Assembly (NCBI GenBank): GCA_030378085.1
Contig: JAUCGK010000022.1
Location: 1-33,168, forward strand
DNA length: 33,168 nt
Reading direction: 5' to 3'
Source of the DNA: Candidatus Parabeggiatoa sp. HSG14
GTDB taxonomy: Bacteria > Pseudomonadota > Gammaproteobacteria > Beggiatoales > Beggiatoaceae
Shown here piece after piece: positions 8,859-16,855 of the stretch. The translations under genes were made by a program, and so were the position numbers. Every line of letters starts with the position of its first letter. The first letter of the stretch is position 1. The notes below the pieces were generated by a model, which was given only the letters and a program-made list of their open reading frames with translations, had not been told where the DNA came from and ran no database searches.

Positions 8859-10091
8859 TCACGGTAATACCTCTATTTGGGGGATAGGGATAACAAACTT
8901 TCCTCCCCATGTCCGTATGAAAGCCATTTGTTTTATAATTTCATCTTTGATATTCCAAGGAAGAATCAGCAAATAATTTGGTTTGGTTTTTTTGATGTTA
9001 TTGGGAGAATAAATGGGAATGTGAGTACCCGGTAAAAATAATCCTTGCTTATGAGGACTACGATCCACTGTGTAATCAATAAAGTCTCTCCTAATTCCAC
9101 AGTAATTGAGCAACGTATTTCCCTTAGCGGGTGCACCGTAACCAACAATAGATTGTTCAGTGCGTTTAGCAGTAATTAAAAAATCAAGTAATTGGCGTTT
9201 TGTTTTTTTTACCTTTTCAGAAAAACCTAAATAGGTAGGTAAATCAGCTAATCCTCTTTGTAGTTCATATTGTTTTAATATATTTACAGACTCAAGAATA
9301 GGTTGATTACTGTTTTCCTGATGTTTAGCAAAAATACGAAGTGAACCACCATGTGTAGAAATTTCTTCAACATCAAATAAAATCAGTCCATGTTGTGCAA
9401 ATACTTTTTCCACAGTTAACAAAGAAAAATATGAAAAATGCTCATGATGAATCGTATCAAATTGGTTTTTTTTCATTAATTGTAACAAGTGAGGAAATTC
9501 CATGGTAATAATCCCCTCTGGTTTAAGCAGAATTTTCAAACCTTTTACAAAATCATTCAGATCAGGTACATGGGCAAGCACATTGTTTCCAATTAACAAA
9601 TCTGCTTGTTGATTTTTCCTAATCAATTCTATCGCAGTTTTCTGACCAAAAAATTTAATGAGCGAAGGAATTCCATTAGATTTAGCGACTTTGGCAACAT
9701 TTTCCGCAGGCTCAATCCCTAATACAGGAATATCTCTTGTTTTAAAATGTTGTAGCAAATAACCATCATTGCTTGCTATTTCAACAATATGATGAGATGA
9801 ATTAAATTTAAAACGTTCTATCATATATTCTGTATAAGCTTTAGCATGTTCAAGCCAAGTATCAGAATAGGATGAAAAATAAGCATAGTCAGTGAAAATA
9901 GATTGAGAGTTTTGAAATGCTTGTAATTGCACTAAGTAGCATGATTGACAAACATAAGCACATAAAGGATAAAATGGCTCTTCATGTTGTAATTGTTCTT
10001 GTTTCAGATAAGCATTTGACACAGGTGACATACCTAAATTACAAAAAACATGTTGCAAGTTTGTACCACAAAACCGACATTTTGTTGTCAT
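8859..10091 (-). CDS. Sugar C-methyltransferase (class I SAM-dependent, zinc-binding N-terminus)
   Basis: This 410-residue protein has the three-part layout of NDP-hexose C-methyltransferases. An N-terminal cysteine-rich zinc site has Cys5 and Cys8 (CRFCG) and a second CAYVCQSC cluster near residues 43-50. A SAM-binding Rossmann domain has EIASNDGYLLQHF near residue 105. A C-terminal third, ending about residue 405, contains GYGAPAKGNT. Members of this family methylate carbon 3 of nucleotide-linked deoxysugars, often those made from CDP-glucose. The start codon overlaps the stop of a short frame at 10088-10231 by ATGA. That frame resembles the tail of a CDP-glucose 4,6-dehydratase, which supports a branched-deoxysugar role. 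It is the last gene of the minus-strand polysaccharide cluster. The exact sugar substrate cannot be read from the sequence. Confidence 0.85.
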   Translation of the reverse strand: MTTKCRFCGTNLQHVFCNLGMSPVSNAYLKQEQLQHEEPFYPLCAYVCQSCYLVQLQAFQNSQSIFTDYAYFSSYSDTWLEHAKAYTEYMIERFKFNSSHHIVEIASNDGYLLQHFKTRDIPVLGIEPAENVAKVAKSNGIPSLIKFFGQKTAIELIRKNQQADLLIGNNVLAHVPDLNDFVKGLKILLKPEGIITMEFPHLLQLMKKNQFDTIHHEHFSYFSLLTVEKVFAQHGLILFDVEEISTHGGSLRIFAKHQENSNQPILESVNILKQYELQRGLADLPTYLGFSEKVKKTKRQLLDFLITAKRTEQSIVGYGAPAKGNTLLNYCGIRRDFIDYTVDRSPHKQGLFLPGTHIPIYSPNNIKKTKPNYLLILPWNIKDEIIKQMAFIRTWGGKFVIPIPQIEVLP

Positions 10092-10231
10092 ATTTCTTTA
10101 TCCCTATTTTGATAGCAATGAATTTGACTGAATGTCAGTGTTTTCATATCCTTATTATTTTGATAACCTTGATACCAAGCAGCAATCCATTCCAATGCCC
10201 TTTTCAATAATAATTCAGTTGATTTTTTCAT
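10088..10231 (-). pseudogene. rfbG: Remnant of CDP-glucose 4,6-dehydratase (C-terminal tail, 47 codons)
   Basis: An ATG-started frame of 47 codons lies in the 146-nt gap between the GT4 gene ending at 10238 and the C-methyltransferase. Its product includes RALEWIAAWYQGY and KDMKTLTFSQIHCYQ. These match, from memory of the family, the last residues of CDP-glucose 4,6-dehydratases (ALxWxxxWYxxY, DMRxxTxxQIxxYQ). The usual protein has about 350 residues, so the Rossmann fold and catalytic residues are missing. Its TGA overlaps the methyltransferase ATG (ATGA), the coupling expected of an intact rfbG-methyltransferase pair. I infer that the body of the gene was deleted while the coupled tail was kept. 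The frame could still be translated as a leader that feeds ribosomes into the methyltransferase gene. Confidence 0.6.
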
Positions 10232-10237
10232 ATTTTA

Positions 10238-11437
10238 TTATTTCAGTGAATAGTAAATGTGATCATATTTTTTAACACCTTCTTCCAAAGAAAAGCGATT
10301 TTGTGCTGCTGTAATACACCTTTGTTTGGTTGATGGTTCTAACATTAATCTCAAAAAATGTGCCAAAGCTTGTTCCAGTGTTTCACGCGCAAAGTCTTCT
10401 ATAATCACCCCCACTTTTTCATCGTTAATGATTTCTTTGACATCACCAACACCAGCATTAGTTAAGCAAGGAACACCACAAGCGAGAAATTCTCCTAATT
10501 TTGTCGGTGCAGAACCTCGTTTAGAAAAAACGGGCTTAATAAAAAAAATGCTGGCATCCATTTGGGACATAAATTTTGGCACTTCACTATATTCTGCTGC
10601 TTTAATTTCTACGTGTTCTTTTGGAATATTGTAAGCATTTAAGCGTTCTTGGATATATTGGTGTTCATCCCTGTTGATAATAAGAAAACGGATGTTAGGA
10701 TGAATTTTCAACAAAAGTTGGAAACATTCCATCACAGGATCAAAAAGATACCAGTTTCCGGTTGTGCCAACATATCCAATGGTGAATAATTGCTTAGAAT
10801 TTTTGACATTAGTTGTACTAGGCATTGGGCAAAATAGTGCCAGATTAGTACAAGTCGTAATTACCTCGAATCGTGGTAGACGATTTTTCAGATAAGGAAA
10901 TTGTTGCATAGCAGACACTCCCGCGTGAGTGAGTGACACTACTATGTCTGCATGAGTCAAGAACTGTTTTTCAAACCACTTTGCAACTCGGTAAATACGT
11001 GAATTGCGAAGCCAATGTCCACCATCTACCTTTTCATCAGGCCAAAAACCACGCATGTCAAAGATAAATTTTTTGTTTAAAATTCGTTTCAGCGTCAAAG
11101 CAATGACAGAAGGAACATAACTTCTCGCATGAACAATCTGAACACGATAGCGAATGCTCAGATAAATGCAAACAGATAATCCTACTAACAAATCATACGC
11201 AGTAGCTAACGCACTTGGACTTTTGTGATAACGTAATGGCAGCCATTGAACACCTGCTTGTTTAACTGATTTTTGTAATGCTTCACGTTTAGGAACATCT
11301 GCCCAATCTTGTGCTTTTTCATAACTGACAAGCGTGATTTTATGATTTTTTGCTAATTTAATAAGGTACTGGAGGACTTGCGATTGTCCTAAAGGTTCTA
11401 ATAAGCCATCATAAGAAATATAGAGTATATGTGCCAT
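10238..11437 (-). CDS. Glycosyltransferase family 4 (GT-B fold)
   Basis: This 399-residue GT-B enzyme is predicted to transfer a sugar from a nucleotide donor during assembly of a surface glycan at the cytoplasmic face of the membrane. The N-terminal half begins with ILYISYDGLLEPLGQSQV, the glycine-rich loop typical of GT4 acceptor domains. The C-terminal donor domain has GYVGTTGNWY near residue 213 and the motif SAPTKLGEFLACGVPCLTN, holding the conserved glutamate and the small-residue turn that contact the nucleotide sugar. No signal peptide is present. It is followed by 6 nt and the dehydratase remnant, and preceded by a 115-nt gap containing a perfect 15-bp-arm palindrome. Donor and acceptor are not predictable. 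Confidence 0.85.
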   Translation of the reverse strand: MAHILYISYDGLLEPLGQSQVLQYLIKLAKNHKITLVSYEKAQDWADVPKREALQKSVKQAGVQWLPLRYHKSPSALATAYDLLVGLSVCIYLSIRYRVQIVHARSYVPSVIALTLKRILNKKFIFDMRGFWPDEKVDGGHWLRNSRIYRVAKWFEKQFLTHADIVVSLTHAGVSAMQQFPYLKNRLPRFEVITTCTNLALFCPMPSTTNVKNSKQLFTIGYVGTTGNWYLFDPVMECFQLLLKIHPNIRFLIINRDEHQYIQERLNAYNIPKEHVEIKAAEYSEVPKFMSQMDASIFFIKPVFSKRGSAPTKLGEFLACGVPCLTNAGVGDVKEIINDEKVGVIIEDFARETLEQALAHFLRLMLEPSTKQRCITAAQNRFSLEEGVKKYDHIYYSLK

Positions 11438-11520
11438 AAGTTGTTTGTTTCAATTTTTTTTAGATATACTTCAGACGTTCAGATTTTCGGATTATGAGAA
11501 TATACTAAAAACGCACGCCA

Positions 11521-11551
11521 GACCTGACAGGTTTTCAAAACCTGTCAGGTC
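11521..11551. repeat. CCTGACAGG-family palindrome, 15-bp arms
   Basis: Perfect inverted repeat: GACCTGACAGGTTTT, one central base, then its exact complement. It lies between two GT4 genes of the same operon-like run. In the transcript it would form a very stable hairpin, followed some bases later by a TTTTT stretch on the minus strand. It could attenuate or stabilise the operon message. Related copies lie at 16805, 29403 and 31870. Confidence 0.9.
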
Positions 11552-12706
11552 TTAAATCCGAAAACTTGATTCAGAATATAATAAATCCTCGTAATAACGC
11601 ACATAACGATCAGCAATAATATCTACACTAAAGCATGTTTCAATTTGTTGACGAGCCGCTTTTCCTAACTGTTTTCTGAGTGTCGGTTCTGTCATCAGTT
11701 TTTCAATTCCATCTGCCAGCGCAACAGCATTTCCCTGTGGCACTAATATGCCAGATATCCCATCTTCAATGAAATCTATTAATCCCCCAACACGAGAAGC
11801 AATCACTGGTATTTCTAATGCCATCGCCTCAGCCGATGCAAGTCCAAAGCCTTCAAATATTGATGGCATTGCAAAAATATCTGCTGCTTGTACAATTTTC
11901 ATGAGTTCTTCATGAGGTATTGCTTCATGTAACATAACTTGCTTCGATAATTTTTTTGCCACTAATATCTGATTGATTTCATCTTTAAGTGGGCCATCAC
12001 CAAAGATAAGTACATGAGGACGTAAATCTTTTTCTTTAAGCAGATTAATGGCTTGCAATAATATTTTATGACCTTTTTGAGCGATTAACCGTCCTGGCAT
12101 AATAATGACAAATTCATCCGCCATTAGGTTGTAACGTGTTCGTACTTTTGCAGCATTTAGTTTTGGATCAGGTTTTAATATTTTGACAGGAAAAGCATTA
12201 TGAATAACTTCTACATGTGACAACTTTAAATGATAACAATAATGTTGTGCTACTGCTGTGCTGACTGCTACTTTGCCATTGATCCAGTAACGAGTAAGAA
12301 GACTTTCTATGTGCTTACGAAATTTCCTCCAAATTGTATTAGCCGGAAACCCTGTAAACGTTTCATTATGGAATGTGATAACTCTGTATATTGAAGATGT
12401 AAGCAAACGACTTGTTGCAGTATAGAATCCTGCAAAAAATAGATGTGCATGTATAATATCAAAGTGTCCTTTTTGTAAAATCCTAGCGACCTTAATTGTG
12501 CCTTCAATAATTGACCAACGGTGATGAATATTTAAATAATGTACTGGAATACCTAATTTTTCTAATTCTGGTGCAAGAGAATGTGGAGACCATAAAGTGG
12601 CTACTTCACATTCAATTCCTCGTTTTTTTAAAGCGGGCAATAGATTGACTAAAGTTTGCTCAGCACCACCACGACCCAGTGTTTCAATAACATGAAGTAT
12701 TTTCAT
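11552..12706 (-). CDS. Glycosyltransferase family 4 (GT-B fold)
   Basis: A 384-residue GT4 enzyme with classic landmarks. The N-terminus MKILHVIETLGRGGAEQ carries the GGAE loop of the acceptor domain. FDIIHAHLFFAG follows near residue 84, then MPGRLIAQKGH and IFGDGPL in the donor domain. SIFEGFGLASAEAMALEIP holds the E-x7-E-type motif for nucleotide-sugar binding. Length and order are normal for the family. GGAG lies about 10 nt before the ATG. It is the second of two GT4 genes in the cluster, 27 nt after the upstream methyltransferase stop, and probably adds another sugar to the same repeat unit. The 3' end abuts the 11521-11551 palindrome, and the last codons run right up to it. Confidence 0.9.
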   Translation of the reverse strand: MKILHVIETLGRGGAEQTLVNLLPALKKRGIECEVATLWSPHSLAPELEKLGIPVHYLNIHHRWSIIEGTIKVARILQKGHFDIIHAHLFFAGFYTATSRLLTSSIYRVITFHNETFTGFPANTIWRKFRKHIESLLTRYWINGKVAVSTAVAQHYCYHLKLSHVEVIHNAFPVKILKPDPKLNAAKVRTRYNLMADEFVIIMPGRLIAQKGHKILLQAINLLKEKDLRPHVLIFGDGPLKDEINQILVAKKLSKQVMLHEAIPHEELMKIVQAADIFAMPSIFEGFGLASAEAMALEIPVIASRVGGLIDFIEDGISGILVPQGNAVALADGIEKLMTEPTLRKQLGKAARQQIETCFSVDIIADRYVRYYEDLLYSESSFRI

Positions 12707-12733
12707 TCTTTTTTTGTTCTCCGTTTTCAGCCA

Positions 12734-13471
12734 TTAAATTTTTTGGTATTTCTTCTTACCAATAAAGATAACACTACTTGAAAATTTATTTGATTTAATA
12801 AATGGAAAAAATTGAGGAAAATCTGGGTAAGGATATAAACTGGGTAATACAACTTCTTGAATATCCATATACTTTGATATTAATTTTTGCCATTTTTTAA
12901 CACTAAAATCTTGAGTTTCAGAAAGTACTGAACCTGCATAAGAACCATGAGCTTGCGGCAAAAAAATTCGCTTTAGATTGACCAAAGAAGGTTCTTTAAC
13001 GATAAACCGACCCATTCTAATATGAGTAGTAAACATAAGTTGTGATATGAAATTCACAAAAGCCATAGTGCCTGTGGGTACTACAATGATAGCAATGCCT
13101 TTTTTATTGAGTATCCTGTTTATTTCTTTAAGCCCTTGTTTTCTATCCTGAAAATGTTCTAGTGCATGTGATGAATAGACAACATCAAATTTGTCATTTT
13201 CAAAAGGCAAATCTTCCGCTACCGCTTTTATAATTAAGTCGTTTAAGTTCGATGAATTGATAACACCATGCATACCAATCTCAGGTTCGGTGCCTGTCAC
13301 TGAAAAACCTAATTTCTGTGCTTTAGATAACGCATAACCCGTACCACAACCCACATCAAGAAAGCTACCCGGTAAATAGTTTCTTATACATCTTTCAGCA
13401 TAGCACCATTCTAAGTCACGAATTTTTTTTTGACGGATATTAAAAACTTCTTTATTAGCTAAAGGCCACAT
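12734..13471 (-). CDS. Class I SAM-dependent methyltransferase
   Basis: The protein has 245 residues from ATG 13471, chosen because AGGAA lies 7 nt upstream. The frame stays open to an ATG at 13522, but that start lies inside a hairpin with no ribosome site. SAM motif I is FLDVGCGTGYALSKA, followed by an acidic loop (TGTEPE), then DVVYSSHALEHF (motif IV region of the Methyltransf_11 type). The C-terminal part is less conserved and may bind the substrate. It sits between two glycan genes and probably methylates a sugar residue or lipid-linked glycan, though small-molecule targets are possible. There is no membrane segment. It belongs to a different methyltransferase group from the neighbour at 13604, so the two are not a recent duplication. 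Confidence 0.8.
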   Translation of the reverse strand: MWPLANKEVFNIRQKKIRDLEWCYAERCIRNYLPGSFLDVGCGTGYALSKAQKLGFSVTGTEPEIGMHGVINSSNLNDLIIKAVAEDLPFENDKFDVVYSSHALEHFQDRKQGLKEINRILNKKGIAIIVVPTGTMAFVNFISQLMFTTHIRMGRFIVKEPSLVNLKRIFLPQAHGSYAGSVLSETQDFSVKKWQKLISKYMDIQEVVLPSLYPYPDFPQFFPFIKSNKFSSSVIFIGKKKYQKI

Positions 13472-13509
13472 TTTATTTTTCCTGAAAGTAGATAAACTCA
13501 TTTTAAGTA

Positions 13510-13555
13510 CCACCGATTTCATCGGTGGCTATTCATATTTAACCCCTTCTGGGTT
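13510..13555. repeat. Two adjacent hairpins in the gap between methyltransferase genes
   Basis: The first hairpin has arms CCACCGAT (13510-13517) and ATCGGTGG (13521-13528) with a 3-nt loop. The second has arms AACCC (13541-13545) and GGGTT (13551-13555). Paired subterminal hairpins of this kind occur at ends of IS200/IS605-type and related palindrome-associated elements, but no transposase remains are visible here. Confidence 0.5.
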
Positions 13556-13603
13556 AGGACATCTTTGAAAAATTTTAACCTCAATCATGCTTATTCCTTG
13601 GTT

Positions 13604-14323
13604 TTATGGTTTAGTTGCACAAGAAATAAGAAATTTTCCAAATAGTCGAGGTCGATCTATGCCAACTTCTGCGGTGTATATTGCGGCTAGAAAAAAACGC
13701 CATATTTTGATCACAAACCACCGAGCTAAACGTTTTGGTTTCCATCCAAATGGAATTTTGGAATCGGTTATTTCAATGTCCACAAAACCGATAGCAAATA
13801 ATATTTGGCGTAAACTGGTTTCTGTAAATGATATTTCATGGGTAAAATCAATATATCTTGACGTGTTTCCATATAATGAAGATGCATTTATTGTTCGCAT
13901 AATCACACGTCCTTTTGGATTAAGAGCTTCCTGTATTCGTTGTAGCATTTTGAGCAACTCGTCTTTTTTCAGATGCTCAACGATATCTGTCATAAAGATT
14001 AAATCATAGCCTTGGTGATTTTCTAAAAATGTGAATCCATCGCCGTGAGTAACAGATAGCCCGTTATTTTTTGCAAATGTTATCTGTTCTATGCTCGCGT
14101 CAACTCCAGATACATTCTTATACCCTTTTTGTTGCAAAAATTGCATGAGGAAACCGCTGCCACAACCTATATCTAAGATACGAGATTTTGTGTCTATAGG
14201 AAGAAAGCGACTAAACGCCGCTTGATAACCCTCTGCCATTTTAGAATTAAAGCCATTTGGATTCAATAATCCATAAGAAGCACTTCGATAATTAGCATAA
14301 ATTATATCTCTATAATCCTTCAT
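13604..14323 (-). CDS. Class I SAM-dependent methyltransferase (UbiG-like fold)
   Basis: A 239-residue soluble protein with SAM motif I ILDIGCGSGFLMQFL and, 15 residues on, the acidic ribose-binding VSGVDAS. DLIFMTDIVEHLKKDEL then gives the motif usual in glycan and quinone methyltransferases of the Methyltransf_23 group. AAGGA lies about 9 nt before the ATG, inside the end of the flippase gene, whose stop is only 3 nt upstream, so the two are translated as one operon. The role is most likely methylation of a sugar in the surface polysaccharide. The substrate is unknown. The C-terminus (about residues 170-239) is basic and carries a hydrophobic stretch that may touch the membrane, but it is too short for a firm membrane call. 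Confidence 0.8.
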   Translation of the reverse strand: MKDYRDIIYANYRSASYGLLNPNGFNSKMAEGYQAAFSRFLPIDTKSRILDIGCGSGFLMQFLQQKGYKNVSGVDASIEQITFAKNNGLSVTHGDGFTFLENHQGYDLIFMTDIVEHLKKDELLKMLQRIQEALNPKGRVIMRTINASSLYGNTSRYIDFTHEISFTETSLRQILFAIGFVDIEITDSKIPFGWKPKRLARWFVIKIWRFFLAAIYTAEVGIDRPRLFGKFLISCATKP

Positions 14324-14326
14324 AGT

Positions 14327-15751
14327 TTATTTCCTTAATAAATGTAGGCTGTTCCCTACTTGCTGTATATAATCCAAAAAAATAGCGCGATTTTCAAACG
14401 TCATTATTCCAAGTATAATGAAAATAAAACCACATATACTTAACACAATCTCATCATTCGTTATCAATATAAAAAAACTGAGTGCTGTAAACAATCCAAA
14501 AATTATTAACATTCTCATTTTAATTTTCCAAGAAAATAAGTCTTTCAATGCCCATATTTCTACAGCAACATTAATCCAACTTCCAACTAAAAGTCCAATA
14601 AGGATAAGTAATAGCGAATTTGAAAATAACAGTACCATTAAAATAAAAAACAGACTACGTGCGACAGTTGCAATAAGAATGAGCTTTTCTTGCTGACGAG
14701 CATAAAGCATTGAAATTAGCAACTGATGAACTACTTCGGCAACGACAATATTTATAATTAAAATGATGACAGGAATACCTGGCTGAAAATCATCTCCAAT
14801 GAGATAAGAAATGATTATTGGCATTGATAGGATAATACTAATAAATGCGACTATACCAATACTGTAAAGAACCGTGAATGGAAAAATAACTTTGTTCACA
14901 TAATCACATAGTACACTTTTGTCACCATATTCCATCGCGATAGTAAATTTTGGTAACAATGTAGGTGTAATCCATCGTATAGGTTGTATAAAGAAGCCAT
15001 ATATGATAAACCCAACACCAACAAAGCCTGCTTGTTCAAGCTCGAAGAGATTACTCACTAATAAGATCACAAATGGGGGCGAAGCAAAATACAGTGCAAT
15101 TGTTGCAAAAAATATAGGAGTTGTTGTCTTTAAAAATTTAGACAAGCTAAACGTTTTCACATGAAGACGAACATATTTTTTACAAAAATAAAATAATCCT
15201 AGTATCGCAATTAGTAACATGGAAGCAGCATTAGCATATAATGCTGTTTGACTGTTTAATTGTTCATAATTAAATAAAATTATCACTATCGCAAATAAAA
15301 ATATTTTGTCCATCCAAAGAAAATATCCGTATTCACGAAATGATTGAGTAGCTTGGAGTCCGATTCTAACTAATCCAATGAAAAATAAACCTAATAACAA
15401 CATTATTAATAGTGTTGTTCCACCATAAATCTGAATATCTATAATCTTGAAGCTCTTTAAGAAAAAAACCAAAAAAAGCCCTAACATGATAAATGATAAG
15501 GAGATAAGTCCTCCTATTATATAGATATCACCCAGTTTGGAATAATGAAGCAATTGTGCTACGCCGGTTTTTACGATAGAAGGTGTTATCCAAGTACTGC
15601 TAAAATTATAGATCGATGTTGCTAATGCGAGAGCTGCTGCCACCATACCATATTCAGTTGCCCCAAGATGATGTGTCAGAATCATAAAAATGGCGATAGA
15701 CAAAACTTGTTGGATAACCGATCCAATCGCAACGTGTCCTATGTGTTTCAT
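14327..15751 (-). CDS. Wzx-type oligosaccharide flippase
   Basis: The protein has 474 residues from ATG 15751. The frame extends to 15847, but that would overlap the epimerase gene by 86 nt, while 15751 leaves a normal 10-nt gap. Almost the whole protein is hydrophobic, with roughly a dozen membrane helices separated by short charged loops, as in the polysaccharide transporter branch of the MOP superfamily. The N-terminal MKHIGHVAIGSVIQQV and the following LGATEYGMVAAALAL match the first helices of Wzx proteins. It would flip undecaprenyl-linked repeat units across the inner membrane. Its placement among sugar-nucleotide and glycosyltransferase genes agrees. No Wzy polymerase or chain-length regulator is seen in the window. 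Confidence 0.85.
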   Translation of the reverse strand: MKHIGHVAIGSVIQQVLSIAIFMILTHHLGATEYGMVAAALALATSIYNFSSTWITPSIVKTGVAQLLHYSKLGDIYIIGGLISLSFIMLGLFLVFFLKSFKIIDIQIYGGTTLLIMLLLGLFFIGLVRIGLQATQSFREYGYFLWMDKIFLFAIVIILFNYEQLNSQTALYANAASMLLIAILGLFYFCKKYVRLHVKTFSLSKFLKTTTPIFFATIALYFASPPFVILLVSNLFELEQAGFVGVGFIIYGFFIQPIRWITPTLLPKFTIAMEYGDKSVLCDYVNKVIFPFTVLYSIGIVAFISIILSMPIIISYLIGDDFQPGIPVIILIINIVVAEVVHQLLISMLYARQQEKLILIATVARSLFFILMVLLFSNSLLLILIGLLVGSWINVAVEIWALKDLFSWKIKMRMLIIFGLFTALSFFILITNDEIVLSICGFIFIILGIMTFENRAIFLDYIQQVGNSLHLLRK

Positions 15752-15761
15752 TATAAATAGG

Positions 15762-16775
15762 TTAATTTGATAGACAATAATACTTCTTATACCAAGCCAC
15801 AAATTGCTGAATACCCTCTTCAACAGAAGTTTGCGGCTTAAAACCAATATCTTTTTCTAAATCCTTGACATCGGCATACGTTGCCGGCACATCTCCCGCT
15901 TGTATGGGATACATATTTTTTTTGGCTTCTTTTCCTAATGCTGTTTCTAGCACTTCAATATAGTGCATCAGTTCAACGGGATTGTTATTGCCAATGTTAT
16001 AAAGCTGATACGGGGCTGGACTGCTACTTGGATCGGGTGATTTACCCGACCATTCTATATTGGCATGAGGAATGCGAAATAAAGTTCTTACCACACCCTC
16101 AATGATGTCATCAATATAAGTAAAGTCGCGGCGCATTTTCCCGTAGTTATAAACTTCAATAGGTTTCTCTTCGAGAATCGCTTTGGTAAATTTAAATAAA
16201 GCCATGTCTGGACGACCCCAAGGCCCATATACCGTGAAAAAACGCAAGCCTGTCGTTGGCAAACCATACAAATAAGCGTAAGTATGTGCCATCAATTCGT
16301 TGGATTTTTTGGTAGCAGCATACAGCGAAATGGGATGGTCAACATTGTGATGCACTGAAAAAGGCATCAATGTATTTAACCCATATACAGAACTGGAAGA
16401 AGCAAATACTAAATGTTCAACTCTATTATGACGACAACCTTCAAGAAGATTGACGAATCCAACGATATTGCTATCCACATAAGCATGAGGATTTTCAAGG
16501 GAGTAGCGTACTCCTGCTTGTGCGGCTAAATTAACCACACGATTGAATTTTTCACGCGCAAACAGTTCAGCCATTCCAGAACGATCTGCTAGTTCTAATT
16601 GAACGAAGCGAAAATTTTGATGTTCTTCCAATTGGGATAAACGTGCTTTCTTAAGATTTACATCATAATAATCGTTAAGATTATCAAGGCCAACAATTTC
16701 ACTATCTTGTTCTAAAAGGTATTTAGATAAGTGGAAACCGATGAAGCCAGCGGCTCCTGTAATAAGTATTTTCAT
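15762..16775 (-). CDS. UDP-glucuronate 4-epimerase-type NAD-dependent epimerase
   Basis: This 337-residue extended SDR enzyme has the NAD-binding GAAGFIG motif at residues 7-13. The catalytic pair Tyr152 and Lys156 lies in YAATKKS, with a serine-rich FASSSSVYG segment before it. The [16 protein letters not shown] stretch and [16 protein letters not shown] are typical of the CapI/LpsL branch that interconverts UDP-glucuronate and UDP-galacturonate. The upstream gene is a TviB-like dehydrogenase of N-acetylhexosamine type, so the true substrate might be the N-acetyl uronic acid; sequence alone does not settle this. Length is normal. It lies between the dehydrogenase (80-nt gap containing a palindrome) and the flippase (10-nt gap). 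Confidence 0.87.
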   Translation of the reverse strand: MKILITGAAGFIGFHLSKYLLEQDSEIVGLDNLNDYYDVNLKKARLSQLEEHQNFRFVQLELADRSGMAELFAREKFNRVVNLAAQAGVRYSLENPHAYVDSNIVGFVNLLEGCRHNRVEHLVFASSSSVYGLNTLMPFSVHHNVDHPISLYAATKKSNELMAHTYAYLYGLPTTGLRFFTVYGPWGRPDMALFKFTKAILEEKPIEVYNYGKMRRDFTYIDDIIEGVVRTLFRIPHANIEWSGKSPDPSSSPAPYQLYNIGNNNPVELMHYIEVLETALGKEAKKNMYPIQAGDVPATYADVKDLEKDIGFKPQTSVEEGIQQFVAWYKKYYCLSN

Positions 16776-16804
16776 AATTTTTTTAACAATTCCTTACATC
16801 ATAT

Positions 16805-16829
16805 CTGACAGGTTTTAGAAACTTGTCAG
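16805..16829. repeat. CCTGACAGG-family palindrome (imperfect)
   Basis: The arms read CTGACAGGTTT and AAACTTGTCAG around a 3-base centre, with one mismatch in the stem. It fills the gap between the TviB-like gene and the epimerase gene of the same operon-like run, a position equivalent to the palindrome at 11521. Confidence 0.8.
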
Positions 16830-16855
16830 GTTTTTCAAAATATTTATCTGAGAAA

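Noticed and set aside
9917..10210. 97-codon plus-strand frame over the start of the C-methyltransferase and the dehydratase remnant
   Set aside because: It lies antisense to a well-supported gene. The minus-strand readings carry the recognisable motifs.
11521..11551. Possible CRISPR repeat, because similar palindromic sequences recur
   Set aside because: Copies are kilobases apart, not spaced regularly, and no cas gene is present.
13587..14009. 140-codon plus-strand frame antisense to a methyltransferase
   Set aside because: The minus strand carries clear SAM motifs; the plus reading has none.
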